A stretch of DNA of 64,000 nt from Pseudomonas pharyngis (GCF_021602345.1 NZ_BQID01000018.1:1-64000), one strand, 5' to 3'; counted from the stretch's first letter, positions 9,218 to 18,780 are shown. Numbers and translations: made by a program. Notes: generated by a model from the sequence alone, not told the origin.

Positions 9218-10900
9218 TCAAAGCGTCGAGAGGAAGGTGCTGTTGTTGGCCTGCCATTCAGTGATGTCGAGGCGGATGCGCTTCTTGTCGAGTTTGCCGA
9301 CACTGGTCTTGGGAATTTCAGTAACAAGGGCGATCTGACTTGGTATCGCCCACTTGCTCAAGTGCCCCAGTTCAACGAACGGCTTGAGGTGCTCCTTGAG
9401 CTCGCGTGCCCCGATGGCATGCCCTTCGCGGACCACCAGCAAGGCAAACGGACGCTCGCCCCACTGCGGATCGGCGATGCCCACCACTGCTACTTCACGT
9501 ACCGCGACGTGACGACTGATCAGGTCTTCGAGGTCCAGCGAGGAGATCCATTCGCCGCCGGTCTTGATCACGTCCTTGATCCGGTCGCGGATGTCGATCA
9601 CACCCATGGCGTCGAGCGTCGCCACGTCGCCGGTGTGCAGCCAGCCGCCGGCCCACAGCTCGGCGCCCTTCTGCGGTTCGTTGAAATAGCCTTCGGTCAG
9701 CCACGGTGCGCGCAGCACCAGTTCGCCCTGGGTCTCGCCGTCGGCCGGAAGAAAATTGCCTTCGGTATCGACGATCGCCGCTTCGACCAATGGCCCCGGC
9801 ACGCCGGCCTTGATCCGATAGGTGGTGCGCTCGTCTTCGGTGCCCGCCATCAACTCATCATTCAGATGCGCGCACGAAACCAGTGGCCCGGTTTCCGACA
9901 TGCCGTAAGCAGCCGTCAGCTGAATGCCTTTGCTCTTGGCCGTTTCATACAGCGTGCGGTTCAGCGCACTGCCGCCGATGACGATTTTCCAGCCGCCGAA
10001 ATCGGTGCCCTGCGCGCCCTTGGCATTGAGCACCATCTGCAGGATGGTCGGCACACAGTGGGAGAACGTGACCTTTTCCTTGCGCCACAACTCGACCAGG
10101 AATTCCGGGTCATAACGCCCCGGATAAACCTGCTTGAGCCCGAGCATGGTCGCCACATACGGCAGACCCCAGGCATGCACGTGGAACATCGGGGTGATCG
10201 GCATATACACGTCGTTGGTGCCCAGCAACCGCACGCTGTCGATGGCGCCCATGATGGTCGACACACCCATGGTGTGCAGCACCAGTTGCCGATGGGTGAA
10301 GTACACGCCTTTCGGATTGCCGGTGGTGCCCGTGGTGTAGAACGTGGTGGCGACCGAGTTTTCGTCAAAATCCTGGAAGTCGTACTGCGGACTCGCGGCC
10401 GCCAGCAGTTGCTCGTACTCGCCGACCAGATTCGGCAGATCGGCGGTTTTTTCCGGCAGATCGGTCAGCAGCAGGGTTTTCACCACCGTGGTCAGGTGTG
10501 GCGCAATAGCCTGGTACAGCCCGACGAACTCGCTGTTGACCAGCACGAAGCGGTCCTCGGCGTGGTTCATGGTGTAGAGGATCTGTTCCGGCGACAGGCG
10601 CACGTTGATGGTGTGGATCACCGCGCCGATCATCGGAATCGCAAACATGCACTCCAGGTATCGATGGCTGTCCCAGTCCATCACCGCCACGGTGTCACCG
10701 GCCTTGACCCCGGCCGCCGTCAGTACGTTGGCCAGCCGCGCGACCCGCTCGATCAGGGTCGGGTAGCTGTAGCGCAGCTGGTCACGGTAGATGATCTCGC
10801 GGGTTTTCTCGTAACGGGCGCCCGACATCAGCAGCCGTTTAATCAGCAGTGGATACTGGTACGCCCCTTCGGCGGGCGGAATGACGCGAGTCTGCAACAT
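9218..10900 (-). CDS. Fatty acid--CoA ligase (AMP-binding acyl-CoA synthetase)
   Basis: A 560-residue ANL-superfamily enzyme that activates a fatty acid to acyl-CoA through an acyl-AMP intermediate. The AMP-binding signature TTFYTTGTTGNPKGVYFTH is at about residues 180-200, AYGMSETGP near residue 330, and the hinge/CoA motif GWLHTGDVATLD and IKDVIKTGGEWIS follow. It resembles medium/long-chain ligases of the AlkK/PP_0763 type. AAGGGA precedes the ATG. It ends 336 bp before the DUF1302 operon and is co-oriented with it, fitting a fatty acid or ester assimilation locus. Chain-length preference cannot be read from sequence. Confidence 0.88.
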   Translation of the reverse strand: MLQTRVIPPAEGAYQYPLLIKRLLMSGARYEKTREIIYRDQLRYSYPTLIERVARLANVLTAAGVKAGDTVAVMDWDSHRYLECMFAIPMIGAVIHTINVRLSPEQILYTMNHAEDRFVLVNSEFVGLYQAIAPHLTTVVKTLLLTDLPEKTADLPNLVGEYEQLLAAASPQYDFQDFDENSVATTFYTTGTTGNPKGVYFTHRQLVLHTMGVSTIMGAIDSVRLLGTNDVYMPITPMFHVHAWGLPYVATMLGLKQVYPGRYDPEFLVELWRKEKVTFSHCVPTILQMVLNAKGAQGTDFGGWKIVIGGSALNRTLYETAKSKGIQLTAAYGMSETGPLVSCAHLNDELMAGTEDERTTYRIKAGVPGPLVEAAIVDTEGNFLPADGETQGELVLRAPWLTEGYFNEPQKGAELWAGGWLHTGDVATLDAMGVIDIRDRIKDVIKTGGEWISSLDLEDLISRHVAVREVAVVGIADPQWGERPFALLVVREGHAIGARELKEHLKPFVELGHLSKWAIPSQIALVTEIPKTSVGKLDKKRIRLDITEWQANNSTFLSTL

Positions 10901-11056
10901 AAGAATCCCTTTTCTGACTGCACGGTGTTGGCTTTGGAGTTTCGTACTCTAGAACCGTTATACGTCAGCCAAATCAGCCAAAGGAATGATTTGCAGAGCC
11001 GTACAAATGCTAGCCTTGCGCCAGCATTTGCCGAAACAGATGACAGCGCAGAAGGA

Positions 11057-11686
11057 TCAATGCATCTCGGTGAACGCGAGTTTCACGCCGATGGCGATCA
11101 GCACCGCGCCCATGGTGCGGTCGAACCAGTGGCCCATGCGGGCGAAACCGGCGCGCACGCGCTGCTGGCTGAACAACATGGCCACCAGGCAGAACCAGGT
11201 GGCGGTCGCAACGGCGAGATAAATGCCGTAACCGGCCTGGACTGTCAGCGGGGTGTGCGGATTGATCACCACGGTGAACAGCGACAGGAAGAACAGCGTG
11301 GCTTTCGGGTTCAGGCCGTTGGTCACGAAACCCGAAGTGAACGCGCCACGGGCGGTGCGCTCGCCGGCCTCTTTGTGCAGATCATCGCTCACGGTTTTCG
11401 CCGGTTGCGCGCGCAGGGCCTTGAAGCCGATGTACAGCAGGTACGCGGCGGCTGCCCATTTCAAGGCGTTGAACAGCACGATCGATTGAGAAACGATCAG
11501 GCCGATCCCCAGCAGCGAATAACCCACGTGCAGGAAAATCGCCGTGCCCACGCCCAACGCGGTCCAGGTCCCGGCGCGTCGACCATGGGTCACGCTTTCG
11601 CGCACCACCACGGCGAAATCAGGACCGGGGCTGGCAACGGCCAACAGGTGGATCAGGGCAACGGTCAAGAATTCTGTCCAGTACAT
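11057..11686 (-). CDS. LysE/RhtB family amino acid exporter
   Basis: A 209-residue inner-membrane protein with about six hydrophobic segments and the family hallmark near the N-terminus (HLLAVASPGPDFAVVVRESV). The family exports amino acids or derivatives. I place the start at the ATG at 11686 because AAGGAG lies 6-8 bp upstream; an in-frame start further upstream has no ribosome binding site. It is divergent from hprA with about 90 bp between them. The substrate is unknown. Confidence 0.85.
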   Translation of the reverse strand: MYWTEFLTVALIHLLAVASPGPDFAVVVRESVTHGRRAGTWTALGVGTAIFLHVGYSLLGIGLIVSQSIVLFNALKWAAAAYLLYIGFKALRAQPAKTVSDDLHKEAGERTARGAFTSGFVTNGLNPKATLFFLSLFTVVINPHTPLTVQAGYGIYLAVATATWFCLVAMLFSQQRVRAGFARMGHWFDRTMGAVLIAIGVKLAFTEMH

Positions 11687-11777
11687 GGGGGCTCCTTTCG
11701 GCCAAGCGTAACGAGTTGTTTCATCTGCTAGGCTCGGCAGATTACGCCTTCCCTTCAAAGCACGACAGGTACAGTTG

Positions 11778-12743
11778 ATGACGAACGCCCACCGCGCCGT
11801 ATTCCTCGATCACCCTTCGCTGGATCTTGGCGATCTCGACTTGAGCCCTTTGCGTGATTGCTTCAGTGATCTGCAACTGTTCGCTCAGACGTTGCCTGCG
11901 CAGGTAGCCGAGCGCCTGCAAGGTGCAACCGTGGCGATCAGCAACAAAGTGCTGATCGATTCCGCCGCCATGGCCGCCAACCCACAACTGAAACTGATCC
12001 TGATCACCGCGACCGGCACCAACAACGTCGATCTGGCCGCCGCTCGCGCCCACGGCATCACCGTGTGCAACTGTCAGGGTTACGGCACGCCGTCGGTGGC
12101 GCAGCACACGATCATGCTGCTGCTCAACCTCGCCACGCGCCTGGCCGATTTTCAAAAAGCCGTCGGCGAAGGCCGCTGGCAGCAGGCGAAACAGTTCTGC
12201 CTGCTGGATTACCCGATCGTCGAGCTGGAAGGCAAAACCCTCGGCCTGCTTGGACACGGCGAACTCGGCGGCGCGGTCGCGCGTCTGGCCGAAGCCTTCG
12301 GCATGCGCGTGTTGCTGGGGCAGATTCCGGGGCGACCGGCCCGTCCGGATCGTCTGCCGCTGGAAGAATTGCTGCCGCAGATCGACGCCCTCACCCTGCA
12401 CTGCCCGCTCAACGAACACACTCGGCACTTCATCGGCGCCCGCGAACTCGCTTCGATGAAACACGGCGCTTTCGTGGTCAACACCGCCCGTGGTGGACTG
12501 ATCGATGAACAGGCCCTGGCCGATGCCCTGCGCAGCGGTCATCTGGGCGGCGCTGCCACCGATGTGCTGAGCGTCGAGCCGCCGACCCAAGGCAATCCGC
12601 TGCTGGCAGCCGACATCCCGCGCCTGATCGTTACCCCGCACAACGCCTGGGGCAGCCGCGAAGCGCGGCAGCGAATCGTCGGCCAACTGGTGGAAAACAC
12701 CCAGGCGTTCTACAGCGGTAAGGCGCTGCGGGTCGTCAGTTGA
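11778..12743 (+). CDS. hprA: D-2-hydroxyacid dehydrogenase, probable hydroxypyruvate reductase/glycerate dehydrogenase
   Basis: A 321-residue NAD(P)-dependent dehydrogenase that reduces hydroxypyruvate or glyoxylate to D-glycerate or glycolate. The Rossmann motif GLLGHGELGGAVA is near residues 150-162. The family signature NTARGGLIDEQAL is near residue 236, and the catalytic His sits in TPHNAWGSREAR near residue 288. The start is the ATG at 11778; a TTG directly in front is less likely. Length and motifs match HprA of pseudomonads. The assigned substrate is by homology. Confidence 0.85.
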   Translation: MTNAHRAVFLDHPSLDLGDLDLSPLRDCFSDLQLFAQTLPAQVAERLQGATVAISNKVLIDSAAMAANPQLKLILITATGTNNVDLAAARAHGITVCNCQGYGTPSVAQHTIMLLLNLATRLADFQKAVGEGRWQQAKQFCLLDYPIVELEGKTLGLLGHGELGGAVARLAEAFGMRVLLGQIPGRPARPDRLPLEELLPQIDALTLHCPLNEHTRHFIGARELASMKHGAFVVNTARGGLIDEQALADALRSGHLGGAATDVLSVEPPTQGNPLLAADIPRLIVTPHNAWGSREARQRIVGQLVENTQAFYSGKALRVVS

Positions 12744-12776
12744 TAAACTGCGGCACTTTTTTTCACAGGAGCAGTT

Positions 12777-13775
12777 ATGGATCCGCGCAGTGAAGTACTG
12801 CTTCGTCAGGCCGAGTTATTCCAAGGTTCTGTGTTGCTGGCCGGTTTGCCTGCCGATGATCTTTTGGGGCGCCTGCCCGAGGCGTTTGGCTGGTGCTGGC
12901 ACGCCGGCGACCAGGCTGCACTCGATGCGCGCTTCGAAGGGCGCAGCCATTTTGGCGTGAACGTGCCGGAGCGCTCGTTCGACACGGCGGTGGTGTTCCT
13001 GCCCAAGGCCAAGGACCTGACCGATTACATCCTCAATGCCGTGGCTTCACGCCTGGCCGGGCGCGAGGTGTATCTGGTCGGGGAAAAACGCAGCGGTATC
13101 GAAGGCGCCTCCAAACAGCTCAACCCGTTCGGCAAGCCGCGCAAGCTCGACAGCGCGCGCCATTGCCAATTGTGGCAAGTGACGGTGGCCAACGCTCCCG
13201 AAGCCAAACCGCTGGAAAGCCTGGCGCAGACCTACGAACTGCCGCTGGCCGAAGGTCCGTTGAAAGTCATCAGCCTGCCGGGCGTATTCAGCCACGGCCG
13301 ACTGGATCGCGGCAGCGCCCTGCTGCTGGAACATCTGGACAAACTGCCGAGCGGCCATCTGCTGGACTTCGGTTGCGGCGCCGGCGTGCTGGGTGCGGCG
13401 GTCAAGCGTCGTTACCCGCACAATCAGGTCACCTTGCTCGACGTTGATGCCTTCGCTGCCGCCAGCAGCCGTTTGACCCTGGCGGCCAACGGTCTGGAAG
13501 CCGAAGTGCTGACCGGTGACGGCATCGATGCCGCGCCGATGGGTTTGAACGCGATCCTGAGCAACCCGCCGTTCCATGTCGGTGTGCATACCGACTATTT
13601 CGCTACCGAAAACTTGCTACGAAAAGCGGCCAAACATCTGAAAAACGGCGGCGAACTTCGCTTGATTGCCAACAGCTTCCTGAAATATCAACCGCTGATC
13701 GAAGAGCATCTCGGGGCGTGTGCGATCAAGGCCGAAGGCAATGGATTCCGGATTTACCGGGCCAAGCGCGGCTGA
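12777..13775 (+). CDS. rsmC: 16S rRNA (guanine(1207)-N2)-methyltransferase RsmC
   Basis: A 332-residue SAM-dependent methyltransferase that modifies G1207 of 16S rRNA in the 30S subunit. An RsmC-type N-terminal domain (about 1-160) precedes the catalytic domain, with SAM motif [15 protein letters not shown] near residue 198 and catalytic NPPFHVG near residue 263. CAGGAG stands 6 bp upstream of the ATG. It follows hprA at 33 bp and may be cotranscribed. Confidence 0.9.
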   Translation: MDPRSEVLLRQAELFQGSVLLAGLPADDLLGRLPEAFGWCWHAGDQAALDARFEGRSHFGVNVPERSFDTAVVFLPKAKDLTDYILNAVASRLAGREVYLVGEKRSGIEGASKQLNPFGKPRKLDSARHCQLWQVTVANAPEAKPLESLAQTYELPLAEGPLKVISLPGVFSHGRLDRGSALLLEHLDKLPSGHLLDFGCGAGVLGAAVKRRYPHNQVTLLDVDAFAAASSRLTLAANGLEAEVLTGDGIDAAPMGLNAILSNPPFHVGVHTDYFATENLLRKAAKHLKNGGELRLIANSFLKYQPLIEEHLGACAIKAEGNGFRIYRAKRG

Positions 13776-13821
13776 AAATTTGTTCTTGCTCTATCGGATT
13801 CGCGAAGGCAGAATCCGCTCC

Positions 13822-14020
13822 GTCCTAGGGGAGTAGTCTCCCACGAGCGCCAAGCTCGTCCGGCATACGTCAACATACTTGATCCTCAGATCATGGCGTA
13901 TGCGACCCAAGCGTCCGCAGCAGACGGATCGCAGGGTTTGACAAGACCTATGACACGCACACCTTACCCGGGGCGGGAAGGCTGTACGTGTCATAGCCGT
14001 GTCGACCCGCCCCTTAGGAA
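13822..14020 (+). ncRNA. yybP-ykoY family Mn2+ riboswitch with translational expression platform
   Basis: The aptamer hallmarks are all present: GGGGAGTAG (13828-13836), CGTCAACATACTT (13868-13880) and CAAGACCT (13942-13949). P1 can form from GTCCTAGG (13822-13829) and CCTATGAC (13947-13954) with one mismatch. The 5' P1 strand TCCTAGGGG (13823-13831) is also complementary, with one bulged U, to CCCCTTAGGA (14010-14019), which contains the Shine-Dalgarno AGGA of the downstream exporter gene. The 3' P1 strand can instead form a 10-bp hairpin CTATGACACG/CGTGTCATAG (13948-13957/13987-13996). Mn2+ binding should therefore free the ribosome binding site, an ON switch. Confidence 0.9.
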
Positions 14021-14026
14021 ATCCTG

Positions 14027-14611
14027 ATGCTGGACTCGTTACTCGTTCCCACCGCAATCGTTGCCTTGGCCGAAATCGGCGACAAGACGCAACTGCTCGC
14101 GCTGATTCTCGCCGCTCGCTTTCGCAAACCCTGGCCGATCATCGCCGGTATCGTGGCTGCGACCCTGGCCAACCACGCGGCAGCGGGTGCGGTCGGCGCC
14201 TGGTTCGGCAGCTTCTTCTCCGATTCGGTCCTGCACTGGATTCTTGCCGCGAGCTTCGCCGCCACCGCCCTCTGGACGTTGGTGCCGGACAAGATGGATG
14301 ACGATGAAGCCAGCACCGCCCGCAAGTTCGGGCCATTCCTGACCACGCTGATTGCGTTCTTTCTTGCGGAAATCGGTGACAAGACCCAGATCGCCACGGT
14401 GATGCTGGCGGCGCAATACCCGGAGCTGTGGCTGGTGATTATTGGCACCACGGCGGGCATGCTGATCGCGAACGTGCCGGTGGTACTGGCGGGTAATTTT
14501 GCGGCAGAGAAACTGCCACTGACCCTGATCCGTCGACTGGCGGCCTCGGCGTTCCTGATCCTGGCGATTGTCGCGGTGTACAAGGCGATGCAGAGCAGCG
14601 GCTGGGTTTGA
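14027..14611 (+). CDS. TMEM165/GDT1 family (UPF0016) manganese exporter
   Basis: A 194-residue inner-membrane protein with two homologous halves, each with the family signature EIGDKTQ (near residues 13-19 and 112-118) inside a predicted helix. UPF0016/GDT1 proteins are cation/H+ exchangers; bacterial members such as MneA of Vibrio export Mn2+. The Mn2+ riboswitch directly upstream supports that role here. The start ATG lies 7 nt after AGGA, the sequence sealed by the riboswitch alternative fold. Confidence 0.9.
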   Translation: MLDSLLVPTAIVALAEIGDKTQLLALILAARFRKPWPIIAGIVAATLANHAAAGAVGAWFGSFFSDSVLHWILAASFAATALWTLVPDKMDDDEASTARKFGPFLTTLIAFFLAEIGDKTQIATVMLAAQYPELWLVIIGTTAGMLIANVPVVLAGNFAAEKLPLTLIRRLAASAFLILAIVAVYKAMQSSGWV

Positions 14612-14618
14612 TCCGGCA

Positions 14619-14649
14619 GATCGCTCCCGCACCGAGTGCGGGAGCGATC
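14619..14649. terminator. Perfect 14-bp hairpin between convergent genes
   Basis: GATCGCTCCCGCAC-cga-GTGCGGGAGCGATC. There is no T-run on either strand, so termination is likely but not certain; it may also be a repeated palindromic unit. Confidence 0.55.
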
Positions 14650-14655
14650 ATGGCT

Positions 14656-15474
14656 TCAGGACTTGGGCGCTTTCTCGTAAAGCGGCATGACCTTCGGAAT
14701 CGCCGCCTGCAACGCAGCCGTGCGGCTGCTGGAAGACGGGTGAGTGCTCATGAACTCCGGCGGTGCGCCTTCAGAGGCCTTGCTCATCTTGTCCCACAAA
14801 GTGATGGCGGCGTTCGGGTTGTACCCGGCACGCGCGGCGAGTTCCAGACCGATCAGGTCGGCCTCGTTTTCGTTGGCGCGGCTGTTGGGCAGCGTCATGC
14901 CGTAGTTGGCCACGGTGTCGGCCAGCGCCAGGCTGTCCTGACCCAGGCCGAGCAACGCACCCGCGCCCTGCTTAGCCATTTCGATGCCATAGGCCTTGGA
15001 CATCGCTTCCCGACCGTGCTCGCGCAAGGCATGGGCGATTTCATGGCCCATGACTGCGGCGATTTCATCGTCGGTAAGTTTCAGGCTGTCGATCAGCCCG
15101 GTGTAGAAAATGATCTTGCCGCCAGGCCCGCAGTTGGCGTTGAGCTCGTCGCTCTTGATCAGGTTGACTTCCCATTTCCACTGCGCCGCATCCGGACGGA
15201 AGTTCGGTGCCTGGGCAATCAAGCGGTTGGCAATCGCCTGAACACGCTTGGCATCGTTGCTGGTCTTGTCCAGCACGCCTTTGCTGGACGCCTCGCCCAC
15301 GGTCTTCTGATAGGACTGGGCATACATCTGGTCGACCTCTTGCGAGGACAGCATGCTGAACATGTACTGCTTGCGTTCCACGCCCACGGCACCGCCGCTG
15401 GTGGTGTTGACCGACTGACAACCGGCCAGCAACAGCGCTGCGCTCAGTGCACTTACAACCAATGTCTTGTTCAT
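14656..15474 (-). CDS. M48 family metalloprotease lipoprotein
   Basis: A 272-residue protein with a lipoprotein signal (lipobox LLAGC, Cys near residue 19) and the M48 zinc-protease motif HEIAHALREHGRE near residue 134, with the third ligand region NENEADLIGLELAA downstream. It resembles the E. coli outer-membrane-associated protease LoiP/YggG. It should act in the periplasm in envelope quality control. It is divergent from a chemoreceptor gene and has its own promoter region. Confidence 0.85.
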   Translation of the reverse strand: MNKTLVVSALSAALLLAGCQSVNTTSGGAVGVERKQYMFSMLSSQEVDQMYAQSYQKTVGEASSKGVLDKTSNDAKRVQAIANRLIAQAPNFRPDAAQWKWEVNLIKSDELNANCGPGGKIIFYTGLIDSLKLTDDEIAAVMGHEIAHALREHGREAMSKAYGIEMAKQGAGALLGLGQDSLALADTVANYGMTLPNSRANENEADLIGLELAARAGYNPNAAITLWDKMSKASEGAPPEFMSTHPSSSSRTAALQAAIPKVMPLYEKAPKS

Positions 15475-15517
15475 TCAAAAGCTCCCTGAAAACCTGTCGC
15501 GTATCCTAGGCGGGTAA

Positions 15518-15538
15518 TTGTATCGGCGCCAGATACAA
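15518..15538. promoter_or_regulatory. Inverted repeat TTGTATC-N7-GATACAA in a divergent promoter region
   Basis: A perfect 7-bp inverted repeat with a 7-bp spacer, 44 bp upstream of the M48 lipoprotein start, between it and the chemoreceptor gene. It is a candidate operator; no regulator can be named. Confidence 0.35.
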
Positions 15539-15737
15539 CGGACGTGATGCACCTGTTTTCAGAACACGCCCGCCAGCCCTGCAGGAAAAAATTCACATCC
15601 GCCGCCGAGCCCGCTGCAACTGCGTCGTGCACTGGTCCATTTGCGACATCCGGCTGTAATCACTTGCTCCGCACCTCATGGCGCAACAGTGGCTGCCGAT
15701 ACAACAGCGCAGACGTCCTCTCGCGTGCGGAGCTCCC

Positions 15738-17879
15738 ATGAAGTTCAAGTCGATCCAGTTTTCCGTGGCCGCCCTGGCCGGCGCCATCGTACTCAGCGTG
15801 GTCGCCGCGCTGGTGCTGTATGCGCTGTTCTCCGGTGCCCGCACCCAGGAAATGGTCCAGCAACGGACCCAGGCCCAGTTCGAACAAGTCATCGAACAGC
15901 GCCTGACGTCGCTGGCGCAGACTCAGGTCAGCCAGATCCAGCGCGAACTCGAAGCACCGCTGCTGATTGCCGGCGGACTGGTACGGGTCAACGCCCTGCT
16001 CGGCACGCCGGGCGCCGATGGTCAGCCGCGACTGACCGTCAGCCGTGAGCAACTGATCAGCCTGATCAAGGAAAACGTCGAGAAGAATCCGAAGATTCTC
16101 GGCACTTACATCGGCTGGGAAAAAAACGCACTGGACCATAATGACGCGGCCTACGTCGGCACTCAGGTTGTCGGCATCGACCCTGGCAACGGTCGTTTCC
16201 TGCCGTGGTGGTTCCGCAACGACGACGGCACCCTGGGCCTGGACAAACTGGTGGACGTCGACGACCAGAAAGTCCTGTCCACCGGCGTGCGCGCCAGCGA
16301 GTACTACCTGTGCTCGAAAGAAACCAAAAAGCCCTGCGTGATCGATCCGGCCCCGTACAAGGTCGGCGACAAGATCGTCATGCTCGCCTCCTTTATCGAA
16401 CCGATCATGCTCAACGGCGCCTTCCAGGGCATCGTCGGCGCCGACCTGTCGGTGAACTTCATCCAGGAAATGCTCCTGAGCGCCAACCAGAAACTGTACA
16501 GCGGCGCCGGGCAAATGGCCCTGATCGGCGGCAACGGCCGGATCGTCGCCTACACCAAGGACACGAGCAAATTCGGCGAGAAGGTCAGCGACATCCTCGA
16601 CGCCCAGCAGATTGCCAACATGGCCAATCTCAAGCGCGGCGAAGTGACTTACACCGTCAATAAAGAGCAAGGCCGGATCGAGTTGTACCTGCCGTTCGGC
16701 ATCGGCCAGACCGACGCGCGCTGGACGCTGATGCTGCAACTGCCGCTCGACGCGGTGATGGCCGACCTGCAAAAGCTCCAAGGCGACCTCGACGCCCAGC
16801 GCAAATCCGACACCTTCGGCATGGCCATGGTCGGCCTGATCATCGCCGGCCTTGGCTTGCTGGTGATCTGGCTGGTGGGTCACGGCATCGCTCGCCCGCT
16901 CAAACAAATGGTGACCATGCTCGATGACATCGCTCAGGGCGAAGGCGACCTGACCCGTCGCCTGACCAGTGATCGCAACGACGAACTCGGTTCAATCGCC
17001 AAAGGCTTCAATACCTTCCTCGCCAAATTACAGGGGATGATCACGCAGGTGGTGTCGTCGGTACAGAGCGTCAGCGATTCCTCGGAGCACACGGCGGACA
17101 TCGCGATCCGCACCAATATCGGCATTCAGAAACAGATGGCCGAAATCGATCAGGTCGCCACCGCCGTGCAGGAAATGACTGCCACCGCGCAAGACGTGGC
17201 GCGTAACGCGACCCAGGCAGCACAAGCGGCCAGCCACGCCGATCAGGCAGCCAGTCAGGGCATGCAGATCGTGCGCGACACCTCCAATTCGATCGGTGTG
17301 CTGGCCGTGGAAATCGGCAAGGCCGTGGACGTGGTGCAGACCCTGGCCAAGGACAGCGAAAACATCAACGCGATCCTCATCGCCATTCGCGGGATCGCCG
17401 AGCAGACCAACCTGCTGGCCCTCAACGCGGCGATTGAAGCGGCCCGCGCTGGTGAACAGGGACGCGGATTTGCGGTGGTGGCCGATGAAGTGCGCAACCT
17501 GGCGCAGAAAACCCAGAAGGCCACCGAAGAAATCCAGAGCATGATCCAGCAACTGCAACAGGGCACACGCGATGTGGTGCGGGTCATGGAGGAAAGCCAG
17601 AACCGCACCGACGAAAGTGTGCAGCACGCGGCGAAGGCAGCCGAAGCACTGGAAACGATTACTCAGGCGGTTTCGGTGATCAACGACATGAACACCCAGA
17701 TCGCCAGCGCTGCCGAGGAACAGAGCGCGGTGGCCGACGATATCAACCGCAATGTGATCAATATCGGTCAGGTGGCGAACGAAGTGGCGGGTGGTGCGGA
17801 TGAGTCGAGTTCGGCGAGTGCCGATCTGACCAAACTGGCGGAGCAGCAGCGGCGGTTGATCAACCAGTTCAAGGTCTGA
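15738..17879 (+). CDS. Methyl-accepting chemotaxis protein with periplasmic dCache-type sensor
   Basis: A 713-residue transmembrane chemoreceptor. One membrane helix lies near residues 8-32, followed by a large periplasmic double-Cache domain (about 40-370), a second helix (about 380-403), a HAMP domain, and a cytoplasmic signalling domain whose tip ([20 protein letters not shown]) is near residue 560. The start chosen is the ATG at 15738, preceded by GGAG and directly followed by the membrane anchor. The sensor carries [13 protein letters not shown], reminiscent of ligand-pocket segments of amine-sensing receptors such as TlpQ/McpU, but that is a weak resemblance. Ligand unknown. Confidence 0.88.
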   Translation: MKFKSIQFSVAALAGAIVLSVVAALVLYALFSGARTQEMVQQRTQAQFEQVIEQRLTSLAQTQVSQIQRELEAPLLIAGGLVRVNALLGTPGADGQPRLTVSREQLISLIKENVEKNPKILGTYIGWEKNALDHNDAAYVGTQVVGIDPGNGRFLPWWFRNDDGTLGLDKLVDVDDQKVLSTGVRASEYYLCSKETKKPCVIDPAPYKVGDKIVMLASFIEPIMLNGAFQGIVGADLSVNFIQEMLLSANQKLYSGAGQMALIGGNGRIVAYTKDTSKFGEKVSDILDAQQIANMANLKRGEVTYTVNKEQGRIELYLPFGIGQTDARWTLMLQLPLDAVMADLQKLQGDLDAQRKSDTFGMAMVGLIIAGLGLLVIWLVGHGIARPLKQMVTMLDDIAQGEGDLTRRLTSDRNDELGSIAKGFNTFLAKLQGMITQVVSSVQSVSDSSEHTADIAIRTNIGIQKQMAEIDQVATAVQEMTATAQDVARNATQAAQAASHADQAASQGMQIVRDTSNSIGVLAVEIGKAVDVVQTLAKDSENINAILIAIRGIAEQTNLLALNAAIEAARAGEQGRGFAVVADEVRNLAQKTQKATEEIQSMIQQLQQGTRDVVRVMEESQNRTDESVQHAAKAAEALETITQAVSVINDMNTQIASAAEEQSAVADDINRNVINIGQVANEVAGGADESSSASADLTKLAEQQRRLINQFKV

Positions 17880-17907
17880 CGTCGAAGGCTAAAAGTCAAA
17901 AGCCAAA

Positions 17908-18094
17908 AGCTCCCTCACCCTAACCCTCTCCCGGAGGGAGAGGTGACTGATTGGGGGATATTTCAAAATGACACCGACCTGAAAGATATTCGCTGAATCC
18001 ATAATCAACTCGGTGTATCAAGTCGCTGGATCGCTCAAGACACCTCGGTCGGCTCCCTCTCCCACCGGGAGAGGGCTGGGCGGGCGGCGTTCCG
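17908..18094. repeat. MITE-like intergenic repeat with inverted CCCTCTCCC termini
   Basis: The left end reads CTCCCTCACCCTAACCCTCTCCC followed by a GGAGGGAGAGG hairpin arm. The right end (18053-18094) is a related sequence in inverse orientation (CTCCCTCTCCCACCGGGAGAGGG). Between them are about 110 bp including GATATTTCAAAATGACACCGACC, with no coding potential. I recognise this architecture as a dispersed intergenic element of fluorescent pseudomonads. The gap 17880-18120 holds nothing else that I can see. Confidence 0.6.
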
Positions 18095-18120
18095 ATGAGG
18101 GGGCTTTTGATCTGGATGCA

Positions 18121-18744
18121 TCAGGCCGGGGTCAGGCATTCCGGGCCATTGAGCTTCGGATCATTGACCAGATTCGCCAGCACTCGCTCGCGCAAGGCCG
18201 CGGGTTCGCTGGCGAGCAGGCCTTGCAGGACATGCAGCGGCGTTTCGGGATCGAGCCACGCCGCCTGCCCCGCCTCATCGAGTATCAAAGGACGGCGCTG
18301 ACTGGCCGCCGGCTGGGTGATCACCGCCGTGCTCAGCCACACCTGTTCCTGCACCGGATACGCCTCCCAGATCGCCGCAAAAAACAGCGAAGCCCCCTCT
18401 CCCGGTGTCAGCCAGTACGGCCGTTTGCGCACGTTGCCGCGCCATTCGTAAAACCCGTTGGCCGGCAGCAGACAACGACGCAAGCGCAGGGCTTCACGGA
18501 ACATCGGCTGTTCGGCGACGGTTTCGGCCCGAGCGTGGGCCGGGGTGCGCGACAGGTCGGTCAGCCACGGCGGTGTCAGCCCCCAACGGGCACGGGCCAG
18601 CGTGCGCTGGCCGTCGGGTTCGGCGCGCAGCATCAACACCGAATCGTTGGGGGAAATGTTCCACTGCGCCTGCTGATCGGCAGGAAAACCTGGCAGGGAC
18701 GCGAAATCGCGGTTCCAGCGAAACAGGGCATAACGTCCACACAT
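18121..18744 (-). CDS. SOS response-associated peptidase (SRAP/YedK/HMCES family)
   Basis: A 207-residue protein starting MCGRYALF. Cys2 (after Met removal) is the residue that forms a thiazolidine crosslink with abasic sites in single-stranded DNA, protecting them from cleavage. The family motifs NGFYEW (near residue 115) and a conserved His region are present. It lies downstream of two small genes on the same strand (CPXCG and DUF2007), possibly one transcript. Confidence 0.88.
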   Translation of the reverse strand: MCGRYALFRWNRDFASLPGFPADQQAQWNISPNDSVLMLRAEPDGQRTLARARWGLTPPWLTDLSRTPAHARAETVAEQPMFREALRLRRCLLPANGFYEWRGNVRKRPYWLTPGEGASLFFAAIWEAYPVQEQVWLSTAVITQPAASQRRPLILDEAGQAAWLDPETPLHVLQGLLASEPAALRERVLANLVNDPKLNGPECLTPA

Positions 18745-18780
18745 GGGGCAACACGACTCACAAATAAAACGAACGCCAGC

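Noticed and set aside
9176-11731. An 851-residue plus-strand open frame
   Set aside because: Antisense to the acyl-CoA ligase and LysE genes, with shadow composition rich in His, Gln and Arg; the sense genes have full family motifs.
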